Of a DNA stretch of 32,426 nt, positions 7,902 through 16,284 are shown piece by piece. Within the stretch, counting starts at the first letter, position 1, and every line of letters begins with the position of its first letter. The stretch comes from an uncultured Planctomycetales bacterium (GTDB lineage: Bacteria > Planctomycetota > Planctomycetia > Pirellulales > Thermoguttaceae), in contig CALARR010000081.1 in NCBI GenBank assembly GCA_937889015.1, positions 1 through 32,426 on the forward strand, written 5' to 3'. The position numbers were made by a program, and so were the translations under genes. Under the pieces are notes generated by a model, which had not been told where the DNA came from, made no database searches, and was given only the letters and a program-made list of their open reading frames with translations.

Positions 7902-8438
7902 ATGAGCAACGCGAAATGGCTGCTGACCATTTGGGCTCTGGTCGGAATCGCGATGCCGTCGCCGTCGACGGCAGATGACCCGGCCACGCCGACCGCGCCC
8001 AAGGTCAAAGCCCCGGTCATTGTGGATGTGGCCCTAGCGCAAGGGGGAGTACTGACGGGCCAGGTGGTCGATCCCCAGGGCGCGCCGATGGCCAAAACGG
8101 CCGTTCAAGTCGTGAACCAGCAAGGGCAGGTCACAACGACAGAAAGTAATGCCACAGGGCAGTTTACGGTCCAAGGACTGACCCAGGGCGGCGTGCATCG
8201 GATCGCGGCGGCCGGCAACCAGGGCGTGTATCGCCTGTGGGCGCCGGGAACCGCGCCACCGGGCGCGATTACGCGTGTCACGGTCGTCTCGGGTCAGCCG
8301 ATCTATCGCGCCCAGTACAACAGCCCCAAGTTCTGGCTGGCCAGCCCTTGGGTTCCGGCGGCCATTCTAGGGGCGGCGGTCGGGATTCCCGTGGCCCTCA
8401 ACGCGGCCAACGACGACGACACGCCGGCTTCGCCGTAG
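7902..8438 (+). CDS. Small secreted/membrane protein with carboxypeptidase-regulatory-like beta-sandwich
   Basis: The 178-residue product has a signal peptide (about residues 1-24). It is followed by a single carboxypeptidase-regulatory-like (CNA-B/SpaA-type) module, GGVLTGQVVDPQGAPMAKTAVQVVNQQGQ, with the TESNATGQFTVQGLTQGG ending typical of that fold. A C-terminal hydrophobic segment (WVPAAILGAAVGIPVAL, about residues 149-165) could anchor it, followed by a short acidic tail. Small proteins of this plan are frequent in planctomycetes; the function is unknown, perhaps a cell-surface or assembly role. The ATG at 7902 has only a weak GGTGG box. The gene stands alone between the hairpin cluster and the sat promoter. 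Confidence 0.75.
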   Translation: MSNAKWLLTIWALVGIAMPSPSTADDPATPTAPKVKAPVIVDVALAQGGVLTGQVVDPQGAPMAKTAVQVVNQQGQVTTTESNATGQFTVQGLTQGGVHRIAAAGNQGVYRLWAPGTAPPGAITRVTVVSGQPIYRAQYNSPKFWLASPWVPAAILGAAVGIPVALNAANDDDTPASP

Positions 8439-8480
8439 TCCATGGGATGCGGCTGGGGGGCCCCGGGGGGCTACCTGCCG

Positions 8481-8554
8481 GATCCTTTCCCGTTGATGCT
8501 TGGGCGGCATCCCCCTAGATCCTTTCCCGTTGATGCTTGGGCGGCATCCCCCTA
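8481..8554. repeat. Perfect 37-bp tandem duplication in the sat promoter region
   Basis: A 37-bp unit beginning GATCCTTTCCCG and ending GGCATCCCCCTA occurs at 8481-8517 and again, without mismatch, at 8518-8554. Each unit contains a TTGATG hexamer. Only the second copy runs into the TATACT -10 element, so the duplication adds a second -35-like hexamer and upstream DNA. Confidence 0.95.
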
Positions 8555-8558
8555 TACT
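8530..8558 (+). promoter_or_regulatory. Sigma70-type promoter of the sat-tauE pair
   Basis: TTGATG at 8530-8535 and TATACT at 8553-8558 are 17 bp apart, a near-consensus promoter. Transcription should start near 8565, about 35 nt before the sat ATG. The equivalent spacing from the first repeat copy (TTGATG at 8493-8498) meets TAGATC, a poor -10, so the second copy is the likely active one. Confidence 0.7.
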
Positions 8559-8600
8559 ATCGGGCTTGTATCTTGCCCGATTCATCGAAGAGGTTGTGGA

Positions 8601-9863
8601 ATGACCGATCTGATTGCTCCCCATGGTGGCTTGTCCGAGCCTGTTTCCTGCACGGTCGCACCCGAGGCGGCGCAAGGCTTTCTGGCCCGGGCGCAGAAAC
8701 TGGTCCAGGTGCCCGTCTCCGACGCGGACCTGTCGACCGTTTACCGCTGGGGCGACGGGGGCCTGAGCCCGACGCGCGGCCCGATGGATGCGGCCACCTA
8801 CGAGCGCGTGCTCGAAGAATCGGTCATCGAGCATCAGGGCAAGCTGTATGCCTGGACGATCCCGCTGTCGCTGCCGGTGACGGCCGAGTTGGCCGGCAAG
8901 CTGGGGCGCGGCCAGGAAGTGGCCCTGGTCAACTCCGACGGCGCGATCGTGGCCACGCTGCAGATCAGCGACGTGTTTGCCTGGGACAAGCCGCGGTATT
9001 TGAAGAGCGTGTACCTGACCGAGCGCACCGACCATCCGGGCGCGGACATGGTGCTCAAGGGGGACGCCGACAAGACGCATCTGCTGGGCGGAACGATCCA
9101 GGTCCTGCCGCAGCCCAAGAATCCGGCCTTCGGCCAATACGTGCTCAGCCCGCGCGAGGTCCGCAAGTTGCTGGCCACCAAGGGTTGGCAGCGGGCCGTG
9201 GCCTTCCAGACGCGCAATCCGCTGCACCGCGCCCACGAATACGCCTTGGTCTATGGCCTGGAGACGCTGCTGCGTGCCGGTCTCAACGCGGGCGCGTGCC
9301 TGAACCCCTTGGTGGGCGAGACCAAGGGGGACGACGTGCACGCCGAAGTGCGGATGCGGACCTACGAGGCCCTGATCGCCAGCCGGGCCCTGGGCGAGGG
9401 CGACAGCGACGCCGCGTTGTGGGGACCGCGCGGCGAGTCGGTGCCCGACCGCGTGATCCTTCTGGGCCTGGACATCAAGATGTTCTACGGCGGGCCCAAG
9501 GAAGCCATCATGCACGGCATCTACCGGCAGAACTTCGGCTTCACCGACATCATCATCGGCCGCAAGCACGCCGACGCGCCGTATCACGACGGCACGGCCA
9601 TCTGGGGCGATTTCGACGCGCAGACGATCTTCAGCCAGTTGCGCGGCGAGCTCAAGATCCAGCCGCTGTGCGTGGGCTTTGCGGCCTACTACGAATCGAT
9701 GGGCCGCGTCGACCTGATGGACAATCATCCCGACGAAAAGCCCGTGTTCATCTCCGGCAAGCAGGTGCGTCAGGCCCTGATCGAAGGCCGGCCGGTCGAT
9801 CCGCGGATCATGCGCGAAAGCACGGCCCGAATCCTCACCGAGGCCATGGCGGGGAAGAAGTAG
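8601..9863 (+). CDS. sat: Sulfate adenylyltransferase (ATP sulfurylase)
   Basis: The 420-residue product catalyses sulfate + ATP to APS + PPi, or the reverse. It carries the nucleotidyltransferase motif QTRNPLHRAHE (Gln203 to Glu213) and, further on, GRKHADAPYHDG (from Gly320), at the place of the usual GRDHAG loop. The substitution of Lys for Asp there, with the following DG.AIWGDFDAQ stretch, resembles Sat proteins I associate with sulfur oxidisers more than assimilatory enzymes; this is recollection, not a search. The ATG at 8601 is chosen for the AAGAGG box at 8588-8593 and a promoter ending at 8558. There is no APS kinase or reductase domain. The TauE/SafE gene starts 11 nt after the stop. 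Confidence 0.93.
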   Translation: MTDLIAPHGGLSEPVSCTVAPEAAQGFLARAQKLVQVPVSDADLSTVYRWGDGGLSPTRGPMDAATYERVLEESVIEHQGKLYAWTIPLSLPVTAELAGKLGRGQEVALVNSDGAIVATLQISDVFAWDKPRYLKSVYLTERTDHPGADMVLKGDADKTHLLGGTIQVLPQPKNPAFGQYVLSPREVRKLLATKGWQRAVAFQTRNPLHRAHEYALVYGLETLLRAGLNAGACLNPLVGETKGDDVHAEVRMRTYEALIASRALGEGDSDAALWGPRGESVPDRVILLGLDIKMFYGGPKEAIMHGIYRQNFGFTDIIIGRKHADAPYHDGTAIWGDFDAQTIFSQLRGELKIQPLCVGFAAYYESMGRVDLMDNHPDEKPVFISGKQVRQALIEGRPVDPRIMRESTARILTEAMAGKK

Positions 9864-9873
9864 CGGTCGGCTG

Positions 9874-10623
9874 ATGGAACAAGGATCGCCTTCGTTCTGG
9901 CTGGGGCTGGCTTCGTCGCTATTGATGGGCCTGTCGAAGACCGGTTTGCCGGGCACGAGCCTGCCGTCGATCCTGTTGATGACCGAGGCTTTTCCCGACG
10001 ATGCCCGGCTGTCGGTGGGCGCAATCCTGCCGGTGATCCTCGTGGGCGACGTGATCGCTGTGGTCTGGTTCCGCCGCCACGCGGATTGGGCCTGCCTGGG
10101 GCGGCTCTTTCCCTGGGTCGCGGTGGGCATGTTGCCGGGGGTCCTGGTGCTGGCCAAGACGCAAGGCAACGAGTTGCGGCCCGTGCTGGGATGGCTGATC
10201 CTGGCCCTGCTGGCCCTGGAAGTGGTGCGCCAGTTCTTGGGCTGGGAACACATGCCGCGCCAGCGCTGGTTCGTGGCCCTGTTGGGGCTGGTGGCCGGAT
10301 TTGGCACGGTGGTGGGCAACGCGGCCGGACCGGTGATGGCGATTTACCTGGTCAGCGGCGGGCTGCGCAAAGAGCAGTTCATCGGCACGGCGGCCTGGTT
10401 CTTCTTCATCGTCAATCTGAGCAAGCTGCCGATCATGGCGGCGCTGGGCATGATCACCTGGCAGACGATCGAGTTTGGCTGTGCCGTCTCGCCAGCGGTG
10501 CCGGTGGGCGCCCTGGCCGGGATCTGGCTGCTGGGCATCACTCCGCAGAAGCCGTTTGACGTGTTTGCCTTGACGCTGGCCGGCCTGGCCGCCCTGCGCC
10601 TGGTGGTCGTCACGGCCTGCTAG
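9874..10623 (+). CDS. TauE/SafE-family membrane transporter (putative sulfite/sulfonate exporter)
   Basis: The 249-residue, strongly hydrophobic product has about eight membrane segments and the two-half plan of the TSUP (TauE/SafE) family: SSLLMGLSKTGLPGTSLPSILLM near the start and the matching VAGFGTVVGNAAGPVMAIYLVSGG in the second half. Members export sulfite, sulfoacetate or related organosulfur anions, or carry other organic acids. The ATG follows the sat stop by 10 nt, so the pair is transcribed together, supporting a sulfur-oxyanion role such as removing sulfite or sulfate. No strong ribosome-binding site is visible; translation may rely on coupling. Transported substrate is inferred from context only. 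Confidence 0.88.
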   Translation: MEQGSPSFWLGLASSLLMGLSKTGLPGTSLPSILLMTEAFPDDARLSVGAILPVILVGDVIAVVWFRRHADWACLGRLFPWVAVGMLPGVLVLAKTQGNELRPVLGWLILALLALEVVRQFLGWEHMPRQRWFVALLGLVAGFGTVVGNAAGPVMAIYLVSGGLRKEQFIGTAAWFFFIVNLSKLPIMAALGMITWQTIEFGCAVSPAVPVGALAGIWLLGITPQKPFDVFALTLAGLAALRLVVVTAC

Positions 10624-10625
10624 CG

Positions 10626-10671
10626 CGTGTCGGCACACACGTGTCGCGTTCCCGTCGCCGTGTCGCCACGG
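10626..10671. terminator. Hairpins between convergent tauE and SDR genes
   Basis: Two small inverted repeats lie just past the tauE-type stop: CGTGT (10626-10630) with ACACG (10637-10641), and CCGTG (10658-10662) with CACGG (10667-10671) around a TCGC loop. They could end transcription from either side of this convergent 81-bp gap, but no T-tract follows. Confidence 0.3.
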
Positions 10672-10704
10672 TTCTGAAAGCGAAATAGCCGCTCGCGCTA
10701 CTAC

Positions 10705-11646
10705 TCAATTCGACCGATAGGCCGTGGTGCGGTCTCTGCGCCTGGCCAACTCGCTGGTGTAGCGGCGGCCCAGCCTGTCGGCGTGCGCTTGGCCCCACTC
10801 TGTGAGCCGCGTGGTCCCGGTCGGCGAAGCGTCGACGTGCAGCAGATCGGCCATCAGCCCTTGGATCTCGTCTCTGGTGATGACCACGTCGCCGACGAGC
10901 GATCCCAGTACCCGGCCGACCGTGTATCCGAACCACGGGGGAACGGATACGATCGGACGCTGGCGCCCGATCAAGCGGCCGATGCTGGCGGCCAGTTGGC
11001 GATAGGTGAAGGTCTCGGGACCGATGGCGTTGATGATCGCGTTCTGCCGGCTCTGACCTTGTTCGACGGCCAGGGCCGCCAGGTCATCGACGTAGATCGG
11101 CTGCAGCCGGTAGCGTCCGTCGCCAAACACGCCGAACACCGGCAGATGCCGCAAGGCCCAAGCGATGTTGTTGACCAGGATGTCCTCTTTGCCGAACAAC
11201 ACGGCTGGCCGCAGGATGGCATACGAGAGGCCCGATTCGATTAGGGCCCGCTCCAGCCGCGCCTTGCCGCGGAAATACTCCAGGGGCGAGTCTTCTGCCG
11301 GATTGGTGATGCTCACGTGTACGATCCGTTCGACGCGCGCCTGGCGCGCCGCCTCGAACAGCACGAGCGTGTTCTCCACGGCATCGGCGTGTTTGAACAG
11401 ACGGTGATTGAACCGCACCCAATACGTGTTGTAGAGGACCGAAACGCCGCGCAAGCTCTCGGCCAGGCGCTGGGGTTGGTCGAAATGGAACGGGAAGGCC
11501 CGGATACGGTCGCCGAAAGGATTCGCGCGGTTGGGGGAATTGGTCAGCGTGATGACCGTCCGGCCTTGGTCCAGCAGGCGCTGGGCGATGTACTTGCCCG
11601 AGTATCCATAGGCGCCCGTCACGGCATGGATCGCGGCCTGGGACAT
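10705..11646 (-). CDS. NAD(P)-binding atypical SDR / NmrA-like epimerase family protein
   Basis: The 313-residue product has an N-terminal Rossmann fold with the nucleotide motif GAYGYSGKYIA (about residues 11-21) and the atypical-SDR pattern found in NmrA-like and complex-I NDUFA9-like proteins. These include VLYNTYWVRFNH, RIVHVSITNPAEDSPLEYFRGKA, LERALIESGLSYAILRPAVLFG and PIYVDDLAALAVEQG. No canonical YxxxK pair is obvious (a YFRGK is present), so it may be a nucleotide-sugar or quinone-linked enzyme or a non-catalytic binding protein. A GGAG box lies 8 nt before the ATG. It runs in the same direction as the BASS gene, 243 bp downstream of it, and is probably separately transcribed. Confidence 0.82.
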   Translation of the reverse strand: MSQAAIHAVTGAYGYSGKYIAQRLLDQGRTVITLTNSPNRANPFGDRIRAFPFHFDQPQRLAESLRGVSVLYNTYWVRFNHRLFKHADAVENTLVLFEAARQARVERIVHVSITNPAEDSPLEYFRGKARLERALIESGLSYAILRPAVLFGKEDILVNNIAWALRHLPVFGVFGDGRYRLQPIYVDDLAALAVEQGQSRQNAIINAIGPETFTYRQLAASIGRLIGRQRPIVSVPPWFGYTVGRVLGSLVGDVVITRDEIQGLMADLLHVDASPTGTTRLTEWGQAHADRLGRRYTSELARRRDRTTAYRSN

Positions 11647-11889
11647 AGCCTGGCTCCAAGTTCACTCCACGAGGTGTGGCCGACTCTTCTATCGGGATCC
11701 GACTTGCGAACGTCGATCGAATTCTCCGGTTGGCAACTACGGCTGGGTTGCCCAAGAATGCGGAAGATTCGGTTGGACGAACCGACCGTGGCTCGCATGA
11801 CAAAGGCACGCATGCCCGAAGCACCACATTAGTGCCGCTTCAAGTCGGTGTCAAACATCCATTTGGAACCCCATGCGTCCGCGATGCGT

Positions 11890-12975
11890 TCACTCGGGGC
11901 TTGGCGCGTCGCGCGGCTTGCGGCGCCACCAGGTGGCCAGCAGCGAGCCGGAGACATTCATCCAGGGGCCGAAGACGACTGCGGCCAGGGCCGTCTTGGC
12001 GTTGTGCAGGACGTTCATGGCCAGTCCGGCGCTCATGCCCCCGTTCTGCATGCCCACTTCGATGGCCACGGTCCGACAATCGGCTTCCGGCAGTCGCCCC
12101 AGACGCGCGCCCCAGTAGCCGAGTGTGTAGCCCGTGAGGTTGTGCAGCACGGCCGCGGCCAGCAGCGAGACGCCCACCGCGGAAAGCTCCTCGTAGGCGC
12201 GTGCGGTGATGATGGCCAGGATCAGGCAGATGCCGGCCATCGACACGACCGGCAGGGCCCGATGAATCCAGGCCCCGGCGGAGAACAGGCGATTGACCAC
12301 CAGGCCGGCCACGATCGGCAGGAGAATCATGTTCAGGATCCCCAGCAGCATCTCCATGAAGTCCACGGGGACCATCTGCCCGGCCAAGAGCCGCATCATG
12401 AGCGGCGTCATGACGGGGGCCATCAAGGTGGAGCAGGCGGTCATGGTGACCGACAGCGGCACGTTGCCACGCGCCAGGTAGGTCATCACGTTCGAGGCCA
12501 CGCCGCCGGGGCAGGAGCCGATCAACACGACTCCGGCCGCGATCTCGGCAGGAAACCCGAAACCTGTGGCAATCAGATAACCGCCCAAAGGCATGATCGT
12601 GAACTGCAAGACCATGCCCACGGCAATCGGCCAGGGCATGCGCGCCACGCGCGCGAAGTCGGCCAGGCTGAGGGTGGTTCCCATACCGAACATGATGATC
12701 TGGATCAAGGGCACGATCAGGCCCTTGAGATCATAGCCGAACCAACTCTGGAACAGGCCCGGGTAGATCATGGCCAGCGCCACGGACACCACGACCCAGA
12801 CGGTGAAGGCGATGCTTCGCAGTCGCGGATGGAAATTCACGGCCAGGCCGGCGGAGTTCAGGCCCAGCGCGGCCCAGAGACCCCATTGCGCGTTAGCGCC
12901 CAGCGTCCAGGCCAGTGCGGCAACGATCCAGGCCAGCAGGGCCAATCCCGCCAGGCAATATGCGATGCGCTTCAT
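11890..12975 (-). CDS. Bile acid:sodium symporter (BASS) family transporter
   Basis: The 361-residue polytopic protein has about ten membrane segments and both hallmark BASS regions: GSCPGGVASNVMTYLARGNVPLSVTMTACSTL (substrate and Na+ site region) and, near the C-terminus, IEVGMQNGGMSAGLAM (the EXGXQN-type cross-over motif). The family imports organic anions such as bile acids, pyruvate, pantothenate or glucosinolates with sodium. The ATG at 12975 lacks an obvious ribosome-binding site. The gene lies 77 bp downstream of the radical SAM gene on the same strand, so it may be the last gene of the propeller glycosidase-radical SAM transcript. Substrate unknown. The last 15 residues are hydrophilic and end in PSPE. 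Confidence 0.9.
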   Translation of the reverse strand: MKRIAYCLAGLALLAWIVAALAWTLGANAQWGLWAALGLNSAGLAVNFHPRLRSIAFTVWVVVSVALAMIYPGLFQSWFGYDLKGLIVPLIQIIMFGMGTTLSLADFARVARMPWPIAVGMVLQFTIMPLGGYLIATGFGFPAEIAAGVVLIGSCPGGVASNVMTYLARGNVPLSVTMTACSTLMAPVMTPLMMRLLAGQMVPVDFMEMLLGILNMILLPIVAGLVVNRLFSAGAWIHRALPVVSMAGICLILAIITARAYEELSAVGVSLLAAAVLHNLTGYTLGYWGARLGRLPEADCRTVAIEVGMQNGGMSAGLAMNVLHNAKTALAAVVFGPWMNVSGSLLATWWRRKPRDAPSPE

Positions 12976-13052
12976 GGTGCTTGTCGGATGATCGAGGCAG
13001 GTGAAGGATACGGGATTGGGCTACGCGGCTGGCTTGGGTCGCCAAGGGCCAC

Positions 13053-13928
13053 CTACAAGGCGCGCCAGGCTTCGGGCCGGAAGGCGGAAGGCCCCTGGGC
13101 CAGGGCTTCATCGATGGCCGCCAACAGGCTGGCCCGGTCGCGCGACAGGGTTCCGGCCAGCGGCAGGTAGTTCGAGGCGTGATTGGTGCGGAAGATGCAG
13201 CGCGAAAGGCCCTCCAGGTGGGCGATCACCCGGCGCAACTCCTGCAGCATGCCTTCCGGCCCGGGCAGGGCGAAGGCGCCGCAACGGCACTGCCGCTCGA
13301 GTTCGGTGCCGGGAACGAGCATCAGGGTCAGCATCGAGAGGTACTCGGGATCCATGGCGCTGACGACGCGGCCAGTCTGTTCGGCATGCTCGGCGGACAA
13401 TTCCACGCCGCCCAGGCCGAGCAGGGCGATGACCGAGGAGCGGATGCCGGCGCGTTTGAGTTTGTGTACGGCCTCGATCATATCGGCCGCGGTGGCCTGC
13501 TTGTGAACACGGCGCAGGACCTCGTCGCTGCCGCTTTCCAGTCCCAGGTACACGATCTCCAGCTTGCGCTGGCGAAGCTGGTCCAGGTCGGCATCGGACT
13601 TGGCGCGGATGTCGCGCGCATTGGCGTAGATCCCCACGCGGCGCAACAGGGGGAACCCGGCCAGCAGGGCGTCGAGAATGGCGGCCAGCCGTTCGGTGCT
13701 GAGGATCAGGGCATTGCCGTCGGCCAGGAACACGCGGCGCGTGTGCGGAAACCGCCGCTGCGCGAGGGCGATGTCTTCCAGGACCTCGTGTTCCGGCCGG
13801 AGGCGGAAAGGCTTGTCCACGTAGGTGCTGCAAAACGTGCAGGCGTTGTGCGAGCAGCCGTAGGTGACCTGCAAGATGTAGCTATCGGCCTCACTCGGAG
13901 GCCGAATGACCATCCCTTCGTAGCGCAT
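13053..13928 (-). CDS. Radical SAM protein with CX4CX2C cluster motif
   Basis: The 291-residue product binds a 4Fe-4S cluster through Cys25, Cys30 and Cys33 in YGCSHNACTFCSTY. The first spacing is four residues instead of the usual three, which is known in one radical SAM subgroup with the GCxHNxCTFC signature. The core barrel follows, with GLESGSDEVLRRVHK and LMLVPGTELERQC, and a C-terminal region with NHASNYLPLAGTLSRDR. No extra B12, SPASM or TRAM domain is visible. The ATG at 13928 lies inside the end of the upstream propeller gene, overlapping it by 38 nt; a second ATG at 13913 is also possible. Tight overlap implies coupled translation. The reaction is not predictable. Confidence 0.87.
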   Translation of the reverse strand: MRYEGMVIRPPSEADSYILQVTYGCSHNACTFCSTYVDKPFRLRPEHEVLEDIALAQRRFPHTRRVFLADGNALILSTERLAAILDALLAGFPLLRRVGIYANARDIRAKSDADLDQLRQRKLEIVYLGLESGSDEVLRRVHKQATAADMIEAVHKLKRAGIRSSVIALLGLGGVELSAEHAEQTGRVVSAMDPEYLSMLTLMLVPGTELERQCRCGAFALPGPEGMLQELRRVIAHLEGLSRCIFRTNHASNYLPLAGTLSRDRASLLAAIDEALAQGPSAFRPEAWRAL

Positions 13929-16017
13929 CGCTTCGCTCTCTGCCGGCCGAGCCGACCGTATCCGTGGGCCCTGTGAACCCCGGGCCGCCGGCGGCCACGA
14001 AGCCGTGGCTGGCGCCGGAGGCGTGGGGACTGACCCAGAAGGCATACAGTTTGCCCTGTTCGAGCCGGAAATGGAAGTGGACGGTGCGGCCGGCGAGGGG
14101 GGCGAGGTCCTCGGCTCCGCGCCAGCCCAGCGGCGCTTGCGTGGCGTCGGCACGGACGGGGCGGCAGTTGGCCAGGGTGAAGGGCTCGATGGGCCGGCCC
14201 GCCTCGTCGCGCACTTCGGCACGCAGCGAGCCCTGCGGTGCGTCCAGGTTTACGAAGAGGTGCTTGCCGGAGAAGACCACCGGCCGCGTGGTCAGTTCGG
14301 CCGGTTGGTCGGCGGCGTTCATCGAGGCGAAGCCGTCGCGGCGGACGAAGGCCAGGCCGGTCGACGCCCCGGCGTACATCCCGCCCTTTTGGGCCGGCGA
14401 GACGCCGGAGAAGGCCCCGTAGTAGATGTAGAGCCGGTCGCCCACGATCAGGCAGCAGCCGCCCACGCTGTGGATGTAGCCCCGCTGCCAGTCGCCAGGG
14501 ACGCGCGAGGCGCCCAGGAAGGTCTGGCGTGAGGTGCGGTCCCAGTGGAAGCCGTCGCGGCTGAAGGCCACCTCCAACTCGGTGAGCTTGGGGAAGCGTT
14601 CCTTGGCGCAGACTTCGTTGGGCGGGCCGTAATGGATGTTCATCAGGCCCAGCATCAGGCTCTCATAGCCCACGGCGTCCACTTTGTAGAGTTGCGTGCG
14701 CTGCTGCAGTTCCGGATCGGGCCGATCGAGGTCATCGGCCCCACACCAATAGACGGACGGATCGGGCAGCCAGCGGCCATCGGCCGCGCTGAGAAAGTCG
14801 CTGGTCTCCCAGTAGTCGCGCTGCCGCGCGTTGCGCGACGAGCGGATGCTGAAGACCCATTTCTGGCGGAAGGGGTTGTAGAAGAAGGTGCTGTTGTCGC
14901 CCAGCGGGCCGGTCAGCGTGCGCTCGGTCCAGTGTACGCCGTCGGCCGAGGTGAGCAACCGCCCTCCGGCCGGATGCGTGCCCTTGCTGCGCGCGTAGAG
15001 GAACATCTTGTAGCGCTGGTCGGGCCGCGCGGTCTGCTGGTCGATCCACACCGAGACCCCGTCGCGGCGGAAATCCTCGCGCGGCGCGACCACGCGATTC
15101 GTGCCCGGCACCACATCCAACTCAGGCCGCGTCCAGTGCAGTCCGTCCCGGCTGACCGCGTAGGCCGTGCCGTCGAACCAGCCGGCGTGGTACCAGATCT
15201 TGAACAGCTTGTCCTGCGGATCGAAGAACACGCCATCGCTGAACGGGCAGGCCACCGGGTTGACGCCGCCGTTGAGTTCCAACGCGGTTTCCGGCTTGAG
15301 CACTGGGTTGCCCTCGTACTTCTGGGCCTGGTGGAACTGGCGCTGCATGCTGGTCGACTGGATGAGGAAATCGTCGACGAACAGTTGCCGGCCCACGTCG
15401 ATGCGGATCACCTTGGGCGGGCTGGCCAGGTACGGCACTGGCATGGGCTCGCGGCTGTGCGCGTCGAGGTGCCGCGGCGGCCACTGGCGAGGCAGGCGGA
15501 TGCCGTTGTACAGCAGTTCGCCGTCGTTGGCCGCCCAGGGGGTCGGTTCCGGTCGCCGGCAGGTCAAACCGGGTCCCAGCAGGAAGACCCATTTGCCGAA
15601 ATCGAGTCGCTCGCCCTGGGCGACCTGCTTGCGATAGGCCTGCACGCGGTTGATGGGGTCCTTGCCGAAGAGCTGGAATTCGGGGCGATCGATCTTGGTG
15701 AAGCCCTGGGCCAGGAGGGCCGTTTCCTGGTCGGCGGCGCCCTTGCGTCCGGGCGTGGGCGACAGGGCCCACAGCGGGCCTGGGGCAACGCACACCAGGC
15801 GCGTGCCGGTAATCGGCCCGTGGACGAATCGCATTTCGCCGAACTCCTCGGGCCGTTCGGCCAGCAGGTAGGGGCGATCGGAGAAGAGCCTTGCGCCGAG
15901 GGTGAAGGGTTCGGCGCGCGTGTCGGGGCCTTCGAGCACGATCCCTTGCGCCGCGGCGTGCGCGGCGGCGCCCAACACGATGGCGGCCAAGAGCGTTCTG
16001 CATGCGGACTCGTCCAT
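13891..16017 (-). CDS. Secreted beta-propeller glycosidase-like protein
   Basis: The 708-residue product has a signal peptide (MDESACRTLLAAIVLGAAAH..., cleavage near AAAQG). The middle (about residues 215-560) has repeated five-bladed-propeller features of GH32/43/117-like proteins: FFDPQDKLFKIWYHAGWFDG, AVSRDGLHWTRPELDVV, LLTSADGVHWTERTLTG, WVFSIRSSRNARQRDYWETSD and AFSRDGFHWDRT. The repeated S.DG.HW blade motif is characteristic. A C-terminal beta-sandwich-like part (about 585-680) follows, with LFVNLDAPQGSLRAEVRDEAGRPIEPF. It probably acts on a polysaccharide outside the cytoplasm, but catalytic acids cannot be assigned by eye. The gene begins 267 bp after the UroD-family gene ends and overlaps the radical SAM start. 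Confidence 0.8.
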   Translation of the reverse strand: MDESACRTLLAAIVLGAAAHAAAQGIVLEGPDTRAEPFTLGARLFSDRPYLLAERPEEFGEMRFVHGPITGTRLVCVAPGPLWALSPTPGRKGAADQETALLAQGFTKIDRPEFQLFGKDPINRVQAYRKQVAQGERLDFGKWVFLLGPGLTCRRPEPTPWAANDGELLYNGIRLPRQWPPRHLDAHSREPMPVPYLASPPKVIRIDVGRQLFVDDFLIQSTSMQRQFHQAQKYEGNPVLKPETALELNGGVNPVACPFSDGVFFDPQDKLFKIWYHAGWFDGTAYAVSRDGLHWTRPELDVVPGTNRVVAPREDFRRDGVSVWIDQQTARPDQRYKMFLYARSKGTHPAGGRLLTSADGVHWTERTLTGPLGDNSTFFYNPFRQKWVFSIRSSRNARQRDYWETSDFLSAADGRWLPDPSVYWCGADDLDRPDPELQQRTQLYKVDAVGYESLMLGLMNIHYGPPNEVCAKERFPKLTELEVAFSRDGFHWDRTSRQTFLGASRVPGDWQRGYIHSVGGCCLIVGDRLYIYYGAFSGVSPAQKGGMYAGASTGLAFVRRDGFASMNAADQPAELTTRPVVFSGKHLFVNLDAPQGSLRAEVRDEAGRPIEPFTLANCRPVRADATQAPLGWRGAEDLAPLAGRTVHFHFRLEQGKLYAFWVSPHASGASHGFVAAGGPGFTGPTDTVGSAGRERSDALRRDGHSASE

Positions 16018-16284
16018 GGTGCCTGGTCACAATTGGGATTGGGGTAGCACTGGCTTTGTCAGCGCTGGATTCATGTCGTATGGCGGGGCAAAACACGGGC
16101 GGAGCCAGTAGCAGCCGACCCCAAGATCAAGCGTGGACCGAGCAATCGTCTGTTCCTCGGATTTGCTTGAGGGTGACACCGGGCCAGGGTGCAGGCAGAG
16201 GCCCTGGATTCCGCCCCAAGGCCCTCAGTATAGCTGAGCAAGGCCACTCGGTTGCAGGCCCGCCCCTTCATTTTCCGTGCGGGA

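Noticed and set aside
8537..9874. 445-codon second frame on the same strand as sat
   Set aside because: Arg/Gly/Ala-rich frame-shifted reading of sat; sat has all ATP sulfurylase motifs.
14545..16047. 500-codon plus-strand frame opposite the propeller gene
   Set aside because: Antisense shadow of a well-supported secreted protein; no start signal and no domain.
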